Shown piece by piece: positions 15,825 to 24,012 of a DNA stretch of 46,908 nucleotides (position 1 is its first letter; the number at the start of each line of letters is the position of its first letter). The position numbers were made by a program, and so were the translations under genes. The notes under the pieces are model-generated. The model ran no database searches. It saw only the letters and a program-made list of their open reading frames with translations, and was not told the DNA's origin. Source of the stretch: an uncultured Dehalococcoidia bacterium (lineage in GTDB: Bacteria; Chloroflexota; Dehalococcoidia; Lucifugimonadales; Australimonadaceae); NCBI GenBank assembly GCA_937901475.1, contig CALGTL010000018.1, positions 1 to 46,908 of the forward strand, read 5' to 3'.

Positions 15825-17072
15825 CTAGTTTGAAAGTGATTCGAGGAGCCTCGTCTGGGGCTCCTCTTTCTGTTCAGCTGTTTCCATGTCACGCACCGTT
15901 GCGACCCCGTTCTCAAGTTCCTTGGGGCCTAGGAGGATGACCGTGCGAGCTCCTATCGACGACGCGTAACGCATCTGGGCCTTCATGCTGCGCTCCGGTG
16001 CAAGGACGGCAGCCACGTCGGCTGCACGCAACTCGGTGGCAATGCCAGCAGCTTTAGCCTTGGCCTTTGTCCCGCTGTAAGCAATGACGATTGGCGCTGG
16101 GGGCACGATGCCGGCGGTCGCTCCCTGCTCACGTAGATTGAGAATTAGTCGTTCGATGCCCGCAGCAAAACCGATACCAGGGGTGGGCTTGCCGCCAAGC
16201 TGTTCAATCAATCCATCGTAGCGGCCACCCGCACAGACGGCACTCTGCGCACCTTCACGGTCGGGGTGTACTTCAAAAACAGTGCGTGTGTAGTAATCGA
16301 GCCCCCGCACCAGCTTATTATCAATCACATAAGGCACTTGGAGGTCGTTGAGGTAGGCTAAAAGCTCATCCCAATGGGCCTGCGCTTCGCCACCAAGAAA
16401 GTCGGTACTCTTGGGAGCATCATACATAAATGACTCGGCCGAAAGCTCTTTGGAGTCCAATAGCCGTAGGGGGCTGGTGTCGAATCGGCGACGGTCGTCT
16501 TTTCCTAGGTGAGAAATGTGGGGCCTAAAGTGCTCCTGTAGAGCCTCTATGAATCGAGGGCGGTCAGCTGCGTCTCCGATGTTGTTCAGCAGCAATTTCA
16601 TACCACCGAGACCAAGCCGACGCATGGTGTCCATGGCAAGCTGAATGACTTCAAGATCAACCGCTGCGTTGGTGTCACCAATGGCCTCTACACCGAATTG
16701 GTGGAACTGTCGAAAGCGCCCAGCTTGAGGCCGGTCGTAACGAAACATCGGGCACAGGTAGAAAAGGCGTACCGGTTGCGCCTGGTTGTGCATACTGCTT
16801 TCGAGGTAGGCTCGGCTGACGGCCGCTGTGCCTTCGGGGCGAAGCGTGATATTGGTGCCACCACGGTCGTCAAAGCTGTACATCTCTTTCTGGACGATGT
16901 CGGTTTCCTCGCCGACAGTCCGCAGAAAGAGGCCTGTCTCCTCGAAAATCGGAGTATCGATGCGCCGGTACCCATGTACATAGGCCGCTTGAGTAACCGC
17001 GGCAGCCGTGAAGCTCCATAGCGGTTGGTCTTCGGGCAGGATGTCAGCTGTGCCCCGTGGCGCCTGGTACAT
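15825..17072 (-). CDS. hisS: Histidyl-tRNA synthetase
   Basis: HisS charges tRNA-His. The 415-residue protein is a class II synthetase of normal length, starting YQAPRGTADILPED. Motif 2 is seen as FRYDRPQAGRFRQFHQFGVEAIG (split here as FRYDRPQAGRFRQ and HQFGVEAIG). The histidine-binding LVRGLDYYTRTVFEV and CAGGRYDGLIEQLGG blocks and motif 3 (GIGFAAGIERL) are present, followed by an anticodon-binding domain. The ATG at 17072 has AAAGG about ten bases upstream and a TATAAT 30 bases upstream. Its last codons contain a terminator hairpin that works on the opposite strand. No T-box leader is visible. Confidence 0.96.
   Translation of the reverse strand: MYQAPRGTADILPEDQPLWSFTAAAVTQAAYVHGYRRIDTPIFEETGLFLRTVGEETDIVQKEMYSFDDRGGTNITLRPEGTAAVSRAYLESSMHNQAQPVRLFYLCPMFRYDRPQAGRFRQFHQFGVEAIGDTNAAVDLEVIQLAMDTMRRLGLGGMKLLLNNIGDAADRPRFIEALQEHFRPHISHLGKDDRRRFDTSPLRLLDSKELSAESFMYDAPKSTDFLGGEAQAHWDELLAYLNDLQVPYVIDNKLVRGLDYYTRTVFEVHPDREGAQSAVCAGGRYDGLIEQLGGKPTPGIGFAAGIERLILNLREQGATAGIVPPAPIVIAYSGTKAKAKAAGIATELRAADVAAVLAPERSMKAQMRYASSIGARTVILLGPKELENGVATVRDMETAEQKEEPQTRLLESLSN
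15843..15875 (+). terminator. Intrinsic terminator for the lipoprotein gene, inside hisS coding sequence
   Basis: GAGGAGCC (15843-15850) and GGCTCCTC (15859-15866) form a perfect 8-bp stem with an 8-base loop, followed by TTTCTGTTC. It lies 46 bases after the lipoprotein stop, within the last codons of convergent hisS. Confidence 0.7.
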
Positions 17073-17102
17073 ATGAGCACAACCTTTCAGTAATTTGATT
17101 TC

Positions 17103-17108
17103 ATTATA
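17103..17108 (-). promoter_or_regulatory. -10 element of hisS
   Basis: On the minus strand TATAAT lies 30 bases before the hisS ATG, giving a leader of about 24 bases with the AAAGG ribosome site. A matching -35 is not evident. Confidence 0.5.
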
Positions 17109-17178
17109 CGGGCGAGCCAGTGAGAGTCTGGCGAGAGTACTTACCGGCGGGCGGCGAGTGCCTCCTATCGCTTTGTAT

Positions 17179-17269
17179 TGATAGACCTAAAGAACGCTAG
17201 CGTTACGCAGCTTGTTAAGCGCAACGAACTTCGTTGACGTGTCGTTATGACCATAGTGGAGGTCTATCA
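17179..17269. other. Multi-branched inverted-repeat structure between hisS and rel
   Basis: TGATAGACCT (17179-17188) pairs exactly with AGGTCTATCA (17260-17269). Inside lie three further self-complementary segments in a row: the palindrome AACGCTAGCGTT (17193-17204), GCTT-GTT-AAGC (17210-17220) and CAACGAA-C-TTCGTTG (17222-17236). It could be a structured RNA or a cluster of operators in this 435-bp divergent region. About 60 bases further on, GGCGA/TCGCC at 17330-17347 followed by TTTT is terminator-like on the plus strand. No tRNA features and no gene are seen in the rest of 17073-17507. Confidence 0.55.
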
Positions 17270-17495
17270 CCGATATTATCCTCGCCCGCAGTTTGGACAA
17301 TATAGTTCAGGTTATGAGCTGCCCGAATGGCGATTAAGATGTCGCCTTTTGCCTAAAGTTCCCAGCCTCGCGATGTGAGGATTAGCATTGTGAATCGCTA
17401 TGCATATCTCGTTTTCGAGCCTCTATTTAGACCGTAGTGACCAACCCTGCGTCGAAATCTGCTCCCTAGCAACGTGAGTATGAAGACCAGAAGCT

Positions 17496-17501
17496 TATAA
17501 T
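17496..17501 (+). promoter_or_regulatory. -10 element directly before rel (possible leaderless start)
   Basis: A perfect TATAAT ends six bases before the ATG of rel, which would put the transcription start at the A of ATG. CGAGG also lies just before the ATG. No good -35 is seen. Confidence 0.5.
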
Positions 17502-17507
17502 ACGAGG

Positions 17508-19730
17508 ATGCAGGCACTGCTCAATAAGGTACGTGCGTATCTGCCTCAAGATAGAGTGCAGTTAGTGGAAGCCGCCCTAGAATATGCACGCACTCTCCAC
17601 GAGGGCCAGATGCGCGAGTCTGGCGAGCCCTACATCGCCCATCCCGTCAGCGCTGCAAACTACCTAGCCGATTTATCGCTCGATGGTACGACCATTGCTG
17701 CGGCACTGCTCCATGATGTTGTTGAAGACTGTGGTGTATCAATCGAGGATCTCCGCAACCGTTTCGGTGAGGAGGTCGCGCGCCTGGTAGACGGCGTCAC
17801 GAAGCTCACTAACTTAGATCTTCTAGGCGTTGACGATAACGGAGGGCTGCCAACGCCCGTTGACGACGAGCAGGCTGAAAGCCTTCGCAAGATGCTGGTG
17901 GCGATGGCCGAAGACATCCGCGTCGTACTCATCAAACTCGCGGACCGCCTACACAACATGCAAACGCTGGGAGCACTACCGGCCCATCGACGCATGGCAA
18001 TTGCACAGGAAACATTAGATATCTACGCTCCTCTTGCTCACCGCCTCGGGATGGGTGAAATTAAATGGCAATTAGAAGACCTAGCCTTCAGGCACCTCGA
18101 GCCGGAACAGTACAAGGCTATCTCTAAGCTGCTATCCACCAAACGCAAAGAGCGTGAGGCATATATTGAACAAGTAACGGAGGTACTGAAGCGAGAATTG
18201 GCGCGCGCCAATTTCAACGCAGAGGTTACCGGTCGACCAAAGCATATCTATTCGATCTATAACAAAGCGCAGTCGTATGCCGCCCAGGGCAAGCAGCTCG
18301 GCGATATATACGACCTGTTCGCGGTTCGTGTACTGGTGCCCAGTGTGCAAGATTGCTACGGGGTATTAGGGGTGGTGCACTCACTCTGGCGACCACTATC
18401 TGGTCAATTCGACGACTATATCGCGAATCCTAAAGAAAACGCATATCAGTCACTCCACACTTCGGTGCGGTCCATCGGAGGCCTGCCAGTTGAAGTGCAG
18501 GTACGGACGTACCAAATGCACCGCATCTCTGAGTACGGAGTGGCATCCCATTGGAGTTACAAAGAGGGCGGGGGTGCAGGCAGAGACCTCAAGTTCGAAG
18601 AACGAATGACGTGGGTCCGTCAATTGCTGGAGTGGCAACGGGATGTCTCAGGCACAGAAGAGTTCCTAGAGAACGTCCGGACTGATATCTTCCGTGACCA
18701 AGTCTTCGTTTACACACCGAAGAATGCCATAAAAGAGCTACCTGCCGGCGCAACTCCAATCGATTTCGCGTACCGGATTCACACAGAACTCGGTCACCGT
18801 TGCATTGGCGCCAAGATCAACAGCAAGCTCGTAGGCCTAAACACGCAACTCAAAAATGGTGACAACGTCGAGATCCTCACGAGCCGAGTCGCGCGCGGGC
18901 CAAGCCTAGATTGGCTAAACCCGCATCTGGGTTACGTCAAAACTTCCACCGCTCGGCAATCAATCCGCTCATGGTTCCGTCGCGAGGAGCGCGGGGAGAA
19001 TGTGCAACGAGGGCGCGATTTACTCCGTCGTGAGCTCAGGCGCTTGAATGACCCGACCAGTGAATCCGAAATTGCGAAGATGTTCGGGTATGCATCTGAG
19101 GGCGACTTGCTCGCTGCTGTGGGTAGCGGCATGGTCTCGATGGCCCAGGTTGCAGGCCGGCTCACGGCTCGAGCTGACAATGGGAGTGACTCCACCAAAG
19201 TCGATAACGCTTCTCTCGCCGGATCGACTGCAGGGATTACCGTGATTGGAGTAGGGGATCTACTTACCCGGATGGGAGAGTGCTGTCACCCCTTGCCCGG
19301 TGACGCTATCACTGGCTATGTCACGCGATCCCGAGGTGTCACTGTCCACCGAACAGATTGCCCCAATCTGAAGAGTCTTGAGGTATCCCATGAATCCGGC
19401 GACAGGATGGTGCCGGTTTCATGGGGCCAGAGCAGGAATTATTACCCGGTGCGTTTGAAGGTCGAAGCCTTTGATCGCATGGGGTTACTACACGACATCA
19501 CAGGGGCAACCTCGATTGAACGTGTGAACATAAGAGGTTCACAGACCGACGTCCACAACGATCGGACGGTAACGGTTCACGTGACGGTAGAGGTGCAGGG
19601 TCTTGAGCAGCTTAGCCGCCTGTACTCTCGGATTGAGGGCGTCCGAGGCGTGCACTCGGTAACGCGGACGATCCAATCGGTCGCACCTGCCCCCTCGATA
19701 ACTAGCCAAGCAGCTAGAATGAAGGCATAA
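17508..19730 (+). CDS. rel: Bifunctional (p)ppGpp synthetase/hydrolase, RelA/SpoT family
   Basis: This cytosolic enzyme makes and degrades (p)ppGpp, the stringent-response alarmone. The 740-residue protein has the full long-RSH layout. The HD hydrolase domain has H44 and the HDxxED site intact (H69-D74, LLHDVVEDCG). The synthetase domain includes RPKHIYSIYNKA and NAYQSLHTSV (about 311-320). A TGS domain begins at DQVFVYTPKNAIKELPAGAT (about 395). A helical and zinc-finger region with GECCHPLPGD is near 590, and an ACT domain is at the C-terminus (LLHDITGATS). With both catalytic domains intact it is probably the main bifunctional Rel. rpsT follows 73 bases downstream. Confidence 0.96.
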   Translation: MQALLNKVRAYLPQDRVQLVEAALEYARTLHEGQMRESGEPYIAHPVSAANYLADLSLDGTTIAAALLHDVVEDCGVSIEDLRNRFGEEVARLVDGVTKLTNLDLLGVDDNGGLPTPVDDEQAESLRKMLVAMAEDIRVVLIKLADRLHNMQTLGALPAHRRMAIAQETLDIYAPLAHRLGMGEIKWQLEDLAFRHLEPEQYKAISKLLSTKRKEREAYIEQVTEVLKRELARANFNAEVTGRPKHIYSIYNKAQSYAAQGKQLGDIYDLFAVRVLVPSVQDCYGVLGVVHSLWRPLSGQFDDYIANPKENAYQSLHTSVRSIGGLPVEVQVRTYQMHRISEYGVASHWSYKEGGGAGRDLKFEERMTWVRQLLEWQRDVSGTEEFLENVRTDIFRDQVFVYTPKNAIKELPAGATPIDFAYRIHTELGHRCIGAKINSKLVGLNTQLKNGDNVEILTSRVARGPSLDWLNPHLGYVKTSTARQSIRSWFRREERGENVQRGRDLLRRELRRLNDPTSESEIAKMFGYASEGDLLAAVGSGMVSMAQVAGRLTARADNGSDSTKVDNASLAGSTAGITVIGVGDLLTRMGECCHPLPGDAITGYVTRSRGVTVHRTDCPNLKSLEVSHESGDRMVPVSWGQSRNYYPVRLKVEAFDRMGLLHDITGATSIERVNIRGSQTDVHNDRTVTVHVTVEVQGLEQLSRLYSRIEGVRGVHSVTRTIQSVAPAPSITSQAARMKA

Positions 19731-19803
19731 TGCCAGGGTTATAAATGTAATATTTTCGGTGTGCCAAGAGCTACACCCCTCGTAGAACCGCAGGAGGGAT
19801 CCT

Positions 19804-20061
19804 TTGCCAGCAGAGAAGTCAGCCCGAGTCCAAGAGCGCCGCCGTGTCATTAACCGCCTGGTGCGTACGCGCACTCGAACTGCCGTCAAGCACGCTGTCG
19901 CGGCAATTACTAATGAGCCGGCCGAGGTTGCAACAACAACCGTGGCTAGCGCTATGAGCGCCCTGGATCGAGCCGCGACCAAAGGCATCATCCACAAGAA
20001 CAATGCTTCTCGCCGTAAGTCTCGGCTGGCTAAGCGCCTCAACACTGCAAACCCCAAGTAG
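19804..20061 (+). CDS. rpsT: 30S ribosomal protein S20
   Basis: S20 binds 16S rRNA early in 30S assembly. The 85-residue basic helical protein has the family pattern (KSARVQERRRVINRLVRTR, AVKHAV, and the C-terminal IIHKNNASRRKSRLAKRL). The start is TTG at 19804, with a strong AGGAGG six bases upstream; use of a weak start codon is common for S20 and may help autoregulation. An upstream AT-rich stretch (TATAAATGTAATAT, about 19741-19754) could contain its promoter. A strong intrinsic terminator follows the stop. Confidence 0.96.
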   Translation: MPAEKSARVQERRRVINRLVRTRTRTAVKHAVAAITNEPAEVATTTVASAMSALDRAATKGIIHKNNASRRKSRLAKRLNTANPK

Positions 20062-20083
20062 CCACGCTCGTGATATAAATAAT

Positions 20084-20113
20084 AGGCCGGGTATATGCCC
20101 GGCCTTTTATTTT
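20084..20113 (+). terminator. Intrinsic terminator after rpsT
   Basis: AGGCCGGG (20084-20091), a six-base loop and CCCGGCCT (20098-20105) form a GC-rich 8-bp stem followed by TTTATTTT. This is a classic Rho-independent terminator. Confidence 0.95.
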
Positions 20114-20207
20114 GCCTTCTTTTCCCAATCCTCACCTTTTCGTGAACCTGTTTAAATCTGTGACAACTGCCTGTTGACGGGTAGAGACAGTCGATTTAGT
20201 CTCAATA

Positions 20208-20219
20208 GAACATTTGTTC
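20208..20219 (+). promoter_or_regulatory. SOS box (LexA operator) of lexA
   Basis: GAACATTTGTTC is a perfect match to the GAAC-N4-GTTC core of Gram-positive-type SOS boxes. It lies just downstream of a TTGACG (20174-20179) and weak TTTAGT promoter and just before the ribosome site of lexA, the right position for autorepression. Confidence 0.85.
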
Positions 20220-20233
20220 CCCGGAGGAATGTC

Positions 20234-20881
20234 ATCACGGCACTGAATGTACGTCAGCAAGAAATTCTAGATTTTGTACACGAGTATCACCTCGACCGCA
20301 GCTATATGCCCTCGGTTCGGGAGATACAGGCAGCGTGTGATATCAGTTCAACGTCGGTGGTCGACTACAATTTGCGGATTCTTGAGCGCCAGGGCTTCGT
20401 TCGGCGCTCTCCTGACATCTCACGTGGGCTGGAACTAGTGGGAACCGAAGAGAAGGGGCCTCAGATTGAGACCTTCCAAATCCCGGTTCTTGGTTCGATT
20501 GCTGCAGGTGAGCCAATACCTGTTCCCGAAGCCGAAGGCTGGCGCTCAGAAGGGTCAGAAACCATTACCCTACCACCAGAGCTCGCCACTCGTAACCCAG
20601 AAGAACTTTTCGCTTTGCGTGTGAAGGGCTACTCGATGATTGATGCGCTTATCACCGACGGTGACTTGGTCGTGCTGACACCCACTTCACAGGCGCGTAA
20701 CGGCGATATGATTGCTGCCTGGTTGCCCATTGAAGAGACCGCGACACTTAAGCGTTTCTTCCTTGAAGGTGATCAAGTGCGATTGCAACCCGAAAATAAG
20801 CAAATGGACCCAATCATCGTGCCCGCTGAGAGCGTCCAAGTACACGGCCGGGTCGTCGGCGTTATCCGGCGGATGAATTAA
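20234..20881 (+). CDS. lexA: LexA repressor, non-canonical start codon
   Basis: LexA represses SOS genes and cleaves itself when RecA is activated. The N-terminal winged helix (RQQEILDFVHEY, YMPSVREIQAACDISSTSVVDY split by position) and the S24 autopeptidase domain are complete: the cleavage pair Ala-Gly in SIAAGEPIP, nucleophile Ser in VKGYSMIDALITDGD, and general-base Lys in ATLKRFF. No ATG, GTG or TTG lies in frame between the SOS box and the DNA-binding domain. GGAGG (20223-20227) is six bases before an ATC at 20234, which would give MTALNVRQQEIL, the expected family N-terminus (215 residues). CTG at 20243 is the alternative. A TTG at 20174 falls in the promoter -35, so I reject it. Identity is secure; the start is not. 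Confidence 0.9.
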   Translation: MTALNVRQQEILDFVHEYHLDRSYMPSVREIQAACDISSTSVVDYNLRILERQGFVRRSPDISRGLELVGTEEKGPQIETFQIPVLGSIAAGEPIPVPEAEGWRSEGSETITLPPELATRNPEELFALRVKGYSMIDALITDGDLVVLTPTSQARNGDMIAAWLPIEETATLKRFFLEGDQVRLQPENKQMDPIIVPAESVQVHGRVVGVIRRMN

Positions 20882-20925
20882 GCCCTTCCTTCCCTTTCAT
20901 AAGGCTCACTTGCCGAGCGGTGACG

Positions 20926-20931
20926 TATCAT
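20926..20931 (+). promoter_or_regulatory. -10-like element directly before the GNAT gene
   Basis: TATCAT ends exactly six bases before the ATG at 20938, the same spacing as in rel. No clear ribosome site or -35 is visible, so leaderless transcription is possible. Confidence 0.35.
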
Positions 20932-20937
20932 CGTGGT

Positions 20938-21393
20938 ATGTTCAACGTTCGCCTCGCCCAAGCCTCAGAAATCTCAGTCATCGTCGCTTTCCAGCTCAGC
21001 ATGGCTGAGGAAAGCGAAGGGGTTATGCTGGATCGCGAAACCCTCACGGCAGGAGTTAATGCGGTCTTCCAAGGTAACGCGCGCGCGGGGTATTGGGTCG
21101 TCGAACAGCAGGGGGATATCAAGGGCATGGCAATGACGGTGCCCGAGTGGAGTGATTGGCGCAACGGGACGGTGGTTTGGATTCACTCGGTCTATGTAGT
21201 ACCCGAAGCTCGCCGCAAAGGTGCTTTCCGCGCGATCTACGACCACCTCCTCCAAACGGTAGAGGCCAGCGACGAGCTGAAGGGTTTGCGGTTATATGTG
21301 GATAAGACAAACCAAGGCGCTCAGCGAGTTTACGAGGCCATCGGTATGACGCGCGAGCACTATCACCTGTACGAATGGCTGAAGCCAGAGTAG
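20938..21393 (+). CDS. GNAT-family N-acetyltransferase
   Basis: The 151-residue protein is a GCN5-related acetyltransferase, which moves an acetyl group from acetyl-CoA to an amine on a small molecule or protein; the substrate is unknown. The central strand and CoA-binding loop are seen as WIHSVYVVPEARRKGAFRAIYDHLL (about 80-104), followed by GLRLYVDKTNQGAQRVYEAIGM and a C-terminal YHLYEW typical of the family. The ATG at 20938 is preferred to an in-frame GTG at 20920. It is convergent with the small metal-ribbon gene, with four bases between their stops. Confidence 0.85.
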   Translation: MFNVRLAQASEISVIVAFQLSMAEESEGVMLDRETLTAGVNAVFQGNARAGYWVVEQQGDIKGMAMTVPEWSDWRNGTVVWIHSVYVVPEARRKGAFRAIYDHLLQTVEASDELKGLRLYVDKTNQGAQRVYEAIGMTREHYHLYEWLKPE

Positions 21394-21397
21394 GGCA

Positions 21398-21649
21398 TTA
21401 ATCAGATGAAGGTAGGGTTTTGGCGGCAAGAATAGGCATCGGGGCCCCGTCGCAATAGGCCACACCAGTGCCAGCTTTAGTACAAAGCAGGGTCGCTTCA
21501 CAGGTAAGGCACTGGTAGCGCTTGCCCAATTGATTAGGCCCGTCGTCTCCTACGTCTCCGCAAGAGAGATCACCTGAACCCGCCTTAGTGACCATGTACT
21601 GCACTCCATTGTCACTGCACTCGAAGCGCTTCCCCATCACTGACGGCAC
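21398..21649 (-). CDS. Small duplicated cysteine-ribbon protein (desulfoferrodoxin N-domain-like)
   Basis: The 83-residue protein contains two copies of one small module: VMGKRFECSDNGVQYMVTKAGSGDLSCG and LGKRYQCLTCEATLLCTKAGTGVAYCDGAPM (given in parts). The GKRYxC...LCTKAG...C.GxPM pattern resembles the iron-binding desulforedoxin-like N-domain of desulfoferrodoxins and small stand-alone relatives. The second copy keeps CxxC plus later cysteines, while the first has lost most of them, so only the second probably binds metal. The GTG at 21649 has GAGG six bases upstream. Function is unknown; electron transfer or metal binding is a guess. Confidence 0.65.
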   Translation of the reverse strand: MPSVMGKRFECSDNGVQYMVTKAGSGDLSCGDVGDDGPNQLGKRYQCLTCEATLLCTKAGTGVAYCDGAPMPILAAKTLPSSD

Positions 21650-21794
21650 GATTCACCTCTCCATGGCGGCCTTAGTGGCTGGCCAGTTCATGATAGCAAA
21701 GCCTTCGCCCTTTTCGAGCAGCAGGGCAGTCAGGGTTGCAGCAGCCCACACACGCCCCTATCCTCGCGCCGACCAATCATCGGAGAGCGTACGT

Positions 21795-22985
21795 ATGCCA
21801 ATAGCCTCGCAGATAAAAAAATACATGGCGGACAGCTCCTGGATCCGCCGTATGTTCGAACTCGGTATAGCAATGAAACGAGAAAGGGGAGATAACAACG
21901 TTTTCGACTTGTCATTGGGGAACCCTGTGATGGAGCCTCCCCCAGAGTTCATAGCCGAAATGCGACGCCTCTTAGACGACCTGCCCGCAGGGTCGCATCG
22001 CTACATGCCGAACGCTGGTTACACGGACACCAGAGCGGCGGTAGCGTCCGCGCTTGCCGAGGAAACCGGCCTTGCCTACGAGGCGGAGCATGTGATGATG
22101 ACAGTGGGCGCAGGGGGTGGAATCAACGCCGTTCTGCATGCGCTATGTGAGCCAGGCGATGAGGTGGTCATATTCGCGCCCTTCTTCGCAGAGTACCTAT
22201 TCTACGCACTAAATCACGGAGCGACGTGCGTTACCGTGGGTTGCGATGTGGAGTTCACTCCGTCTCTCGTAGAGCTAGAGTCGAAAATCACGTCACGAAC
22301 CAAAGTGGTGATGATCAATTCCCCTAACAACCCATCCGGGCGAGTGTACACAGCCGAGTTCATCCGTAATCTTGGTTTACTGCTCCAGCGCAAGGGTAAG
22401 GAGTTGGGCACTGAAATCTACCTGCTCAGCGATGAACCCTACCGTAAAATTATTTTCGACAATCAGCTATATCCGTTTCCCCAACGGACCTATGACAAAA
22501 CAATCACAGTGACCTCCCACTCGAAAGACCTAGCGCTACCAGGAGAGCGCATCGGCTACGTGGCGGTACACCCAGGCTATGAAGCTTCGGAGGAGTTAAT
22601 GGATGCGTTCGTTTTCTGCAATCGTGTGCTGGGTTTCGTGAACGCGCCCGCGATGATGCAACACGCAGTCCGAGCGCTGCAACACGTGACGGTAGACGTT
22701 AGCGACTACGAAAGAAAGCGTGATTACCTCTATCAAGTACTGACAGAGGCGGGGTATCGAGTGTTTAAACCAGAAGGGGCTTTCTATATGTTTCCCCAGT
22801 CACCAGTAGGCGACGAGATGGTGCTTGTCGAAGCACTACAGCGACACGGAGTGCTCGTTGTGCCGGGCCGAGGGTTCGGGATGCCGGGGTATTTCCGCAT
22901 TTCTTACTGTGTGGAGCAACATGTCTTAGAGGGTGCCGCACCAGGGTTCCAGGCGGCAGCCAAAGAGTTGAGATCAAAAAGTTAA
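21795..22985 (+). CDS. PLP-dependent aminotransferase, class I/II
   Basis: The 396-residue enzyme is a fold-type I aminotransferase. Seen motifs are VGAGGGINAVLHALCEPGDEV, the PLP-contact NSPNNPSGRVY, LLSDEPYRKIIFD, and the Schiff-base lysine in SHSKDLALPGERIGY. The arginine that binds the substrate carboxylate is likely in YFRISYC. Substrate could be aspartate, alanine or an aromatic amino acid; sequence alone does not decide. The ATG at 21795 is chosen: GGAGAG lies seven bases upstream and the family start (IASQIKKYMADSSWIRRMFE) begins there. A longer frame from 21588 would overlap the divergent cysteine-ribbon gene. Confidence 0.9.
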   Translation: MPIASQIKKYMADSSWIRRMFELGIAMKRERGDNNVFDLSLGNPVMEPPPEFIAEMRRLLDDLPAGSHRYMPNAGYTDTRAAVASALAEETGLAYEAEHVMMTVGAGGGINAVLHALCEPGDEVVIFAPFFAEYLFYALNHGATCVTVGCDVEFTPSLVELESKITSRTKVVMINSPNNPSGRVYTAEFIRNLGLLLQRKGKELGTEIYLLSDEPYRKIIFDNQLYPFPQRTYDKTITVTSHSKDLALPGERIGYVAVHPGYEASEELMDAFVFCNRVLGFVNAPAMMQHAVRALQHVTVDVSDYERKRDYLYQVLTEAGYRVFKPEGAFYMFPQSPVGDEMVLVEALQRHGVLVVPGRGFGMPGYFRISYCVEQHVLEGAAPGFQAAAKELRSKS

Positions 22986-23102
22986 CCGGTGCGAGACATA
23001 CAATTACCCGATAACATGCAGCAAGCTGAGGCAGCCTGCGCCGCGTCGTTATTGAAAGGCGCAACTGTTTGATCTTGTCAGAGCGAAGCGCAGGAGGAAA
23101 TC

Positions 23103-24005
23103 ATGTTCCAGCCAACACAATTTGGCAGAGATAACCAACTCAGGGCTCGTATGCTCATCACGATGCTTGGACTCGGCCTTCTGTATGGCGTGTTCATGTG
23201 GGTTGCGTGGCAATTGAACCCGATGTACCTAACCATTGCCGTCGTGATGGTGGTGATTCAGTTCTCGCTATCAGACAAGATGGTCCTTGCATCCATGCGC
23301 GCGAAAGTGGTTAGCTCCACTGACGCGCCAAAGCTGCACCAGATGGTTGACGACTTGTGTATGAAGGCGGGCATTCCCAAACCAAAAGTGGCCATCTCCG
23401 ACATGGCCACTCCGAACGCTTTTGCTACCGGGCGTAGCCAGAAACATGCTGCCGTCGCGGTGACTACTGGACTTCTAAATCTCTTAAATGACGACGAACT
23501 AGAGGCCGTCCTCGCCCATGAAATTAGCCACATCAAAACGAAGGATGTCGTCGTAATGACCTATGCATCGTTTTTCCTGATTGTTGCGGCTACTCTATCT
23601 TCGTTCCTAATGTTTTCCGCAATATTCGGAGGCATGGGGCGTAGCAGGAACAACAGCAGCGCAGGAAGCATAATTCTCGTTGCCCTGCTCGTGACGTTCA
23701 TCGTGAGAATCGTCGGGAGCATGCTGGTAGCCACTCTCTCCCGGTACCGTGAGTTCTCGGCCGACCGCGGGGCGGCAGCATTGACACTGAAGCCGATGGC
23801 TCTTGCCTCGGCCTTACAACGGCTACAGGACTCTCTCGTTATCACGCCGAAGCAAGACTTGCGCAAGGTTGAAAGCATGAACGCCTTTTTCATATTGTCG
23901 GCGGTAGGACCTGGGTTGGCAGAGCTTTTCGCATCTCACCCTTCTACAACGAAGCGAATCCAACGTCTTCAGCAATACGACCAGCAAATGGCTTTCTTAA
24001 GGTAA
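23103..24005 (+). CDS. htpX: Membrane zinc metalloprotease HtpX
   Basis: HtpX degrades misfolded membrane proteins at the inner membrane. The 300-residue M48-family protein has two N-terminal helices (about 17-35 and 41-57), the zinc motif HEISH (139-143), two more helices after it, and the third ligand region YREFSADRGAAAL. SHPSTTKRIQRL marks the conserved C-terminus. AGGAGG sits about five bases before the ATG. The next gene, a PspAB homologue, starts eight bases after its stop, so the two form an envelope-stress operon. Confidence 0.95.
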   Translation: MFQPTQFGRDNQLRARMLITMLGLGLLYGVFMWVAWQLNPMYLTIAVVMVVIQFSLSDKMVLASMRAKVVSSTDAPKLHQMVDDLCMKAGIPKPKVAISDMATPNAFATGRSQKHAAVAVTTGLLNLLNDDELEAVLAHEISHIKTKDVVVMTYASFFLIVAATLSSFLMFSAIFGGMGRSRNNSSAGSIILVALLVTFIVRIVGSMLVATLSRYREFSADRGAAALTLKPMALASALQRLQDSLVITPKQDLRKVESMNAFFILSAVGPGLAELFASHPSTTKRIQRLQQYDQQMAFLR

Positions 24006-24012
24006 ATTCATC

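Noticed and set aside
17073-17300. Possible T-box leader upstream of hisS
   Set aside because: No T-box antiterminator sequence (TGGTACCGCG type) is visible on the minus strand, and a TATAAT 30 bases before the ATG implies a short leader.
20174-20233. TTG at 20174 as lexA start
   Set aside because: This TTG is part of the probable -35 box, and the coding sequence would run through the SOS operator.
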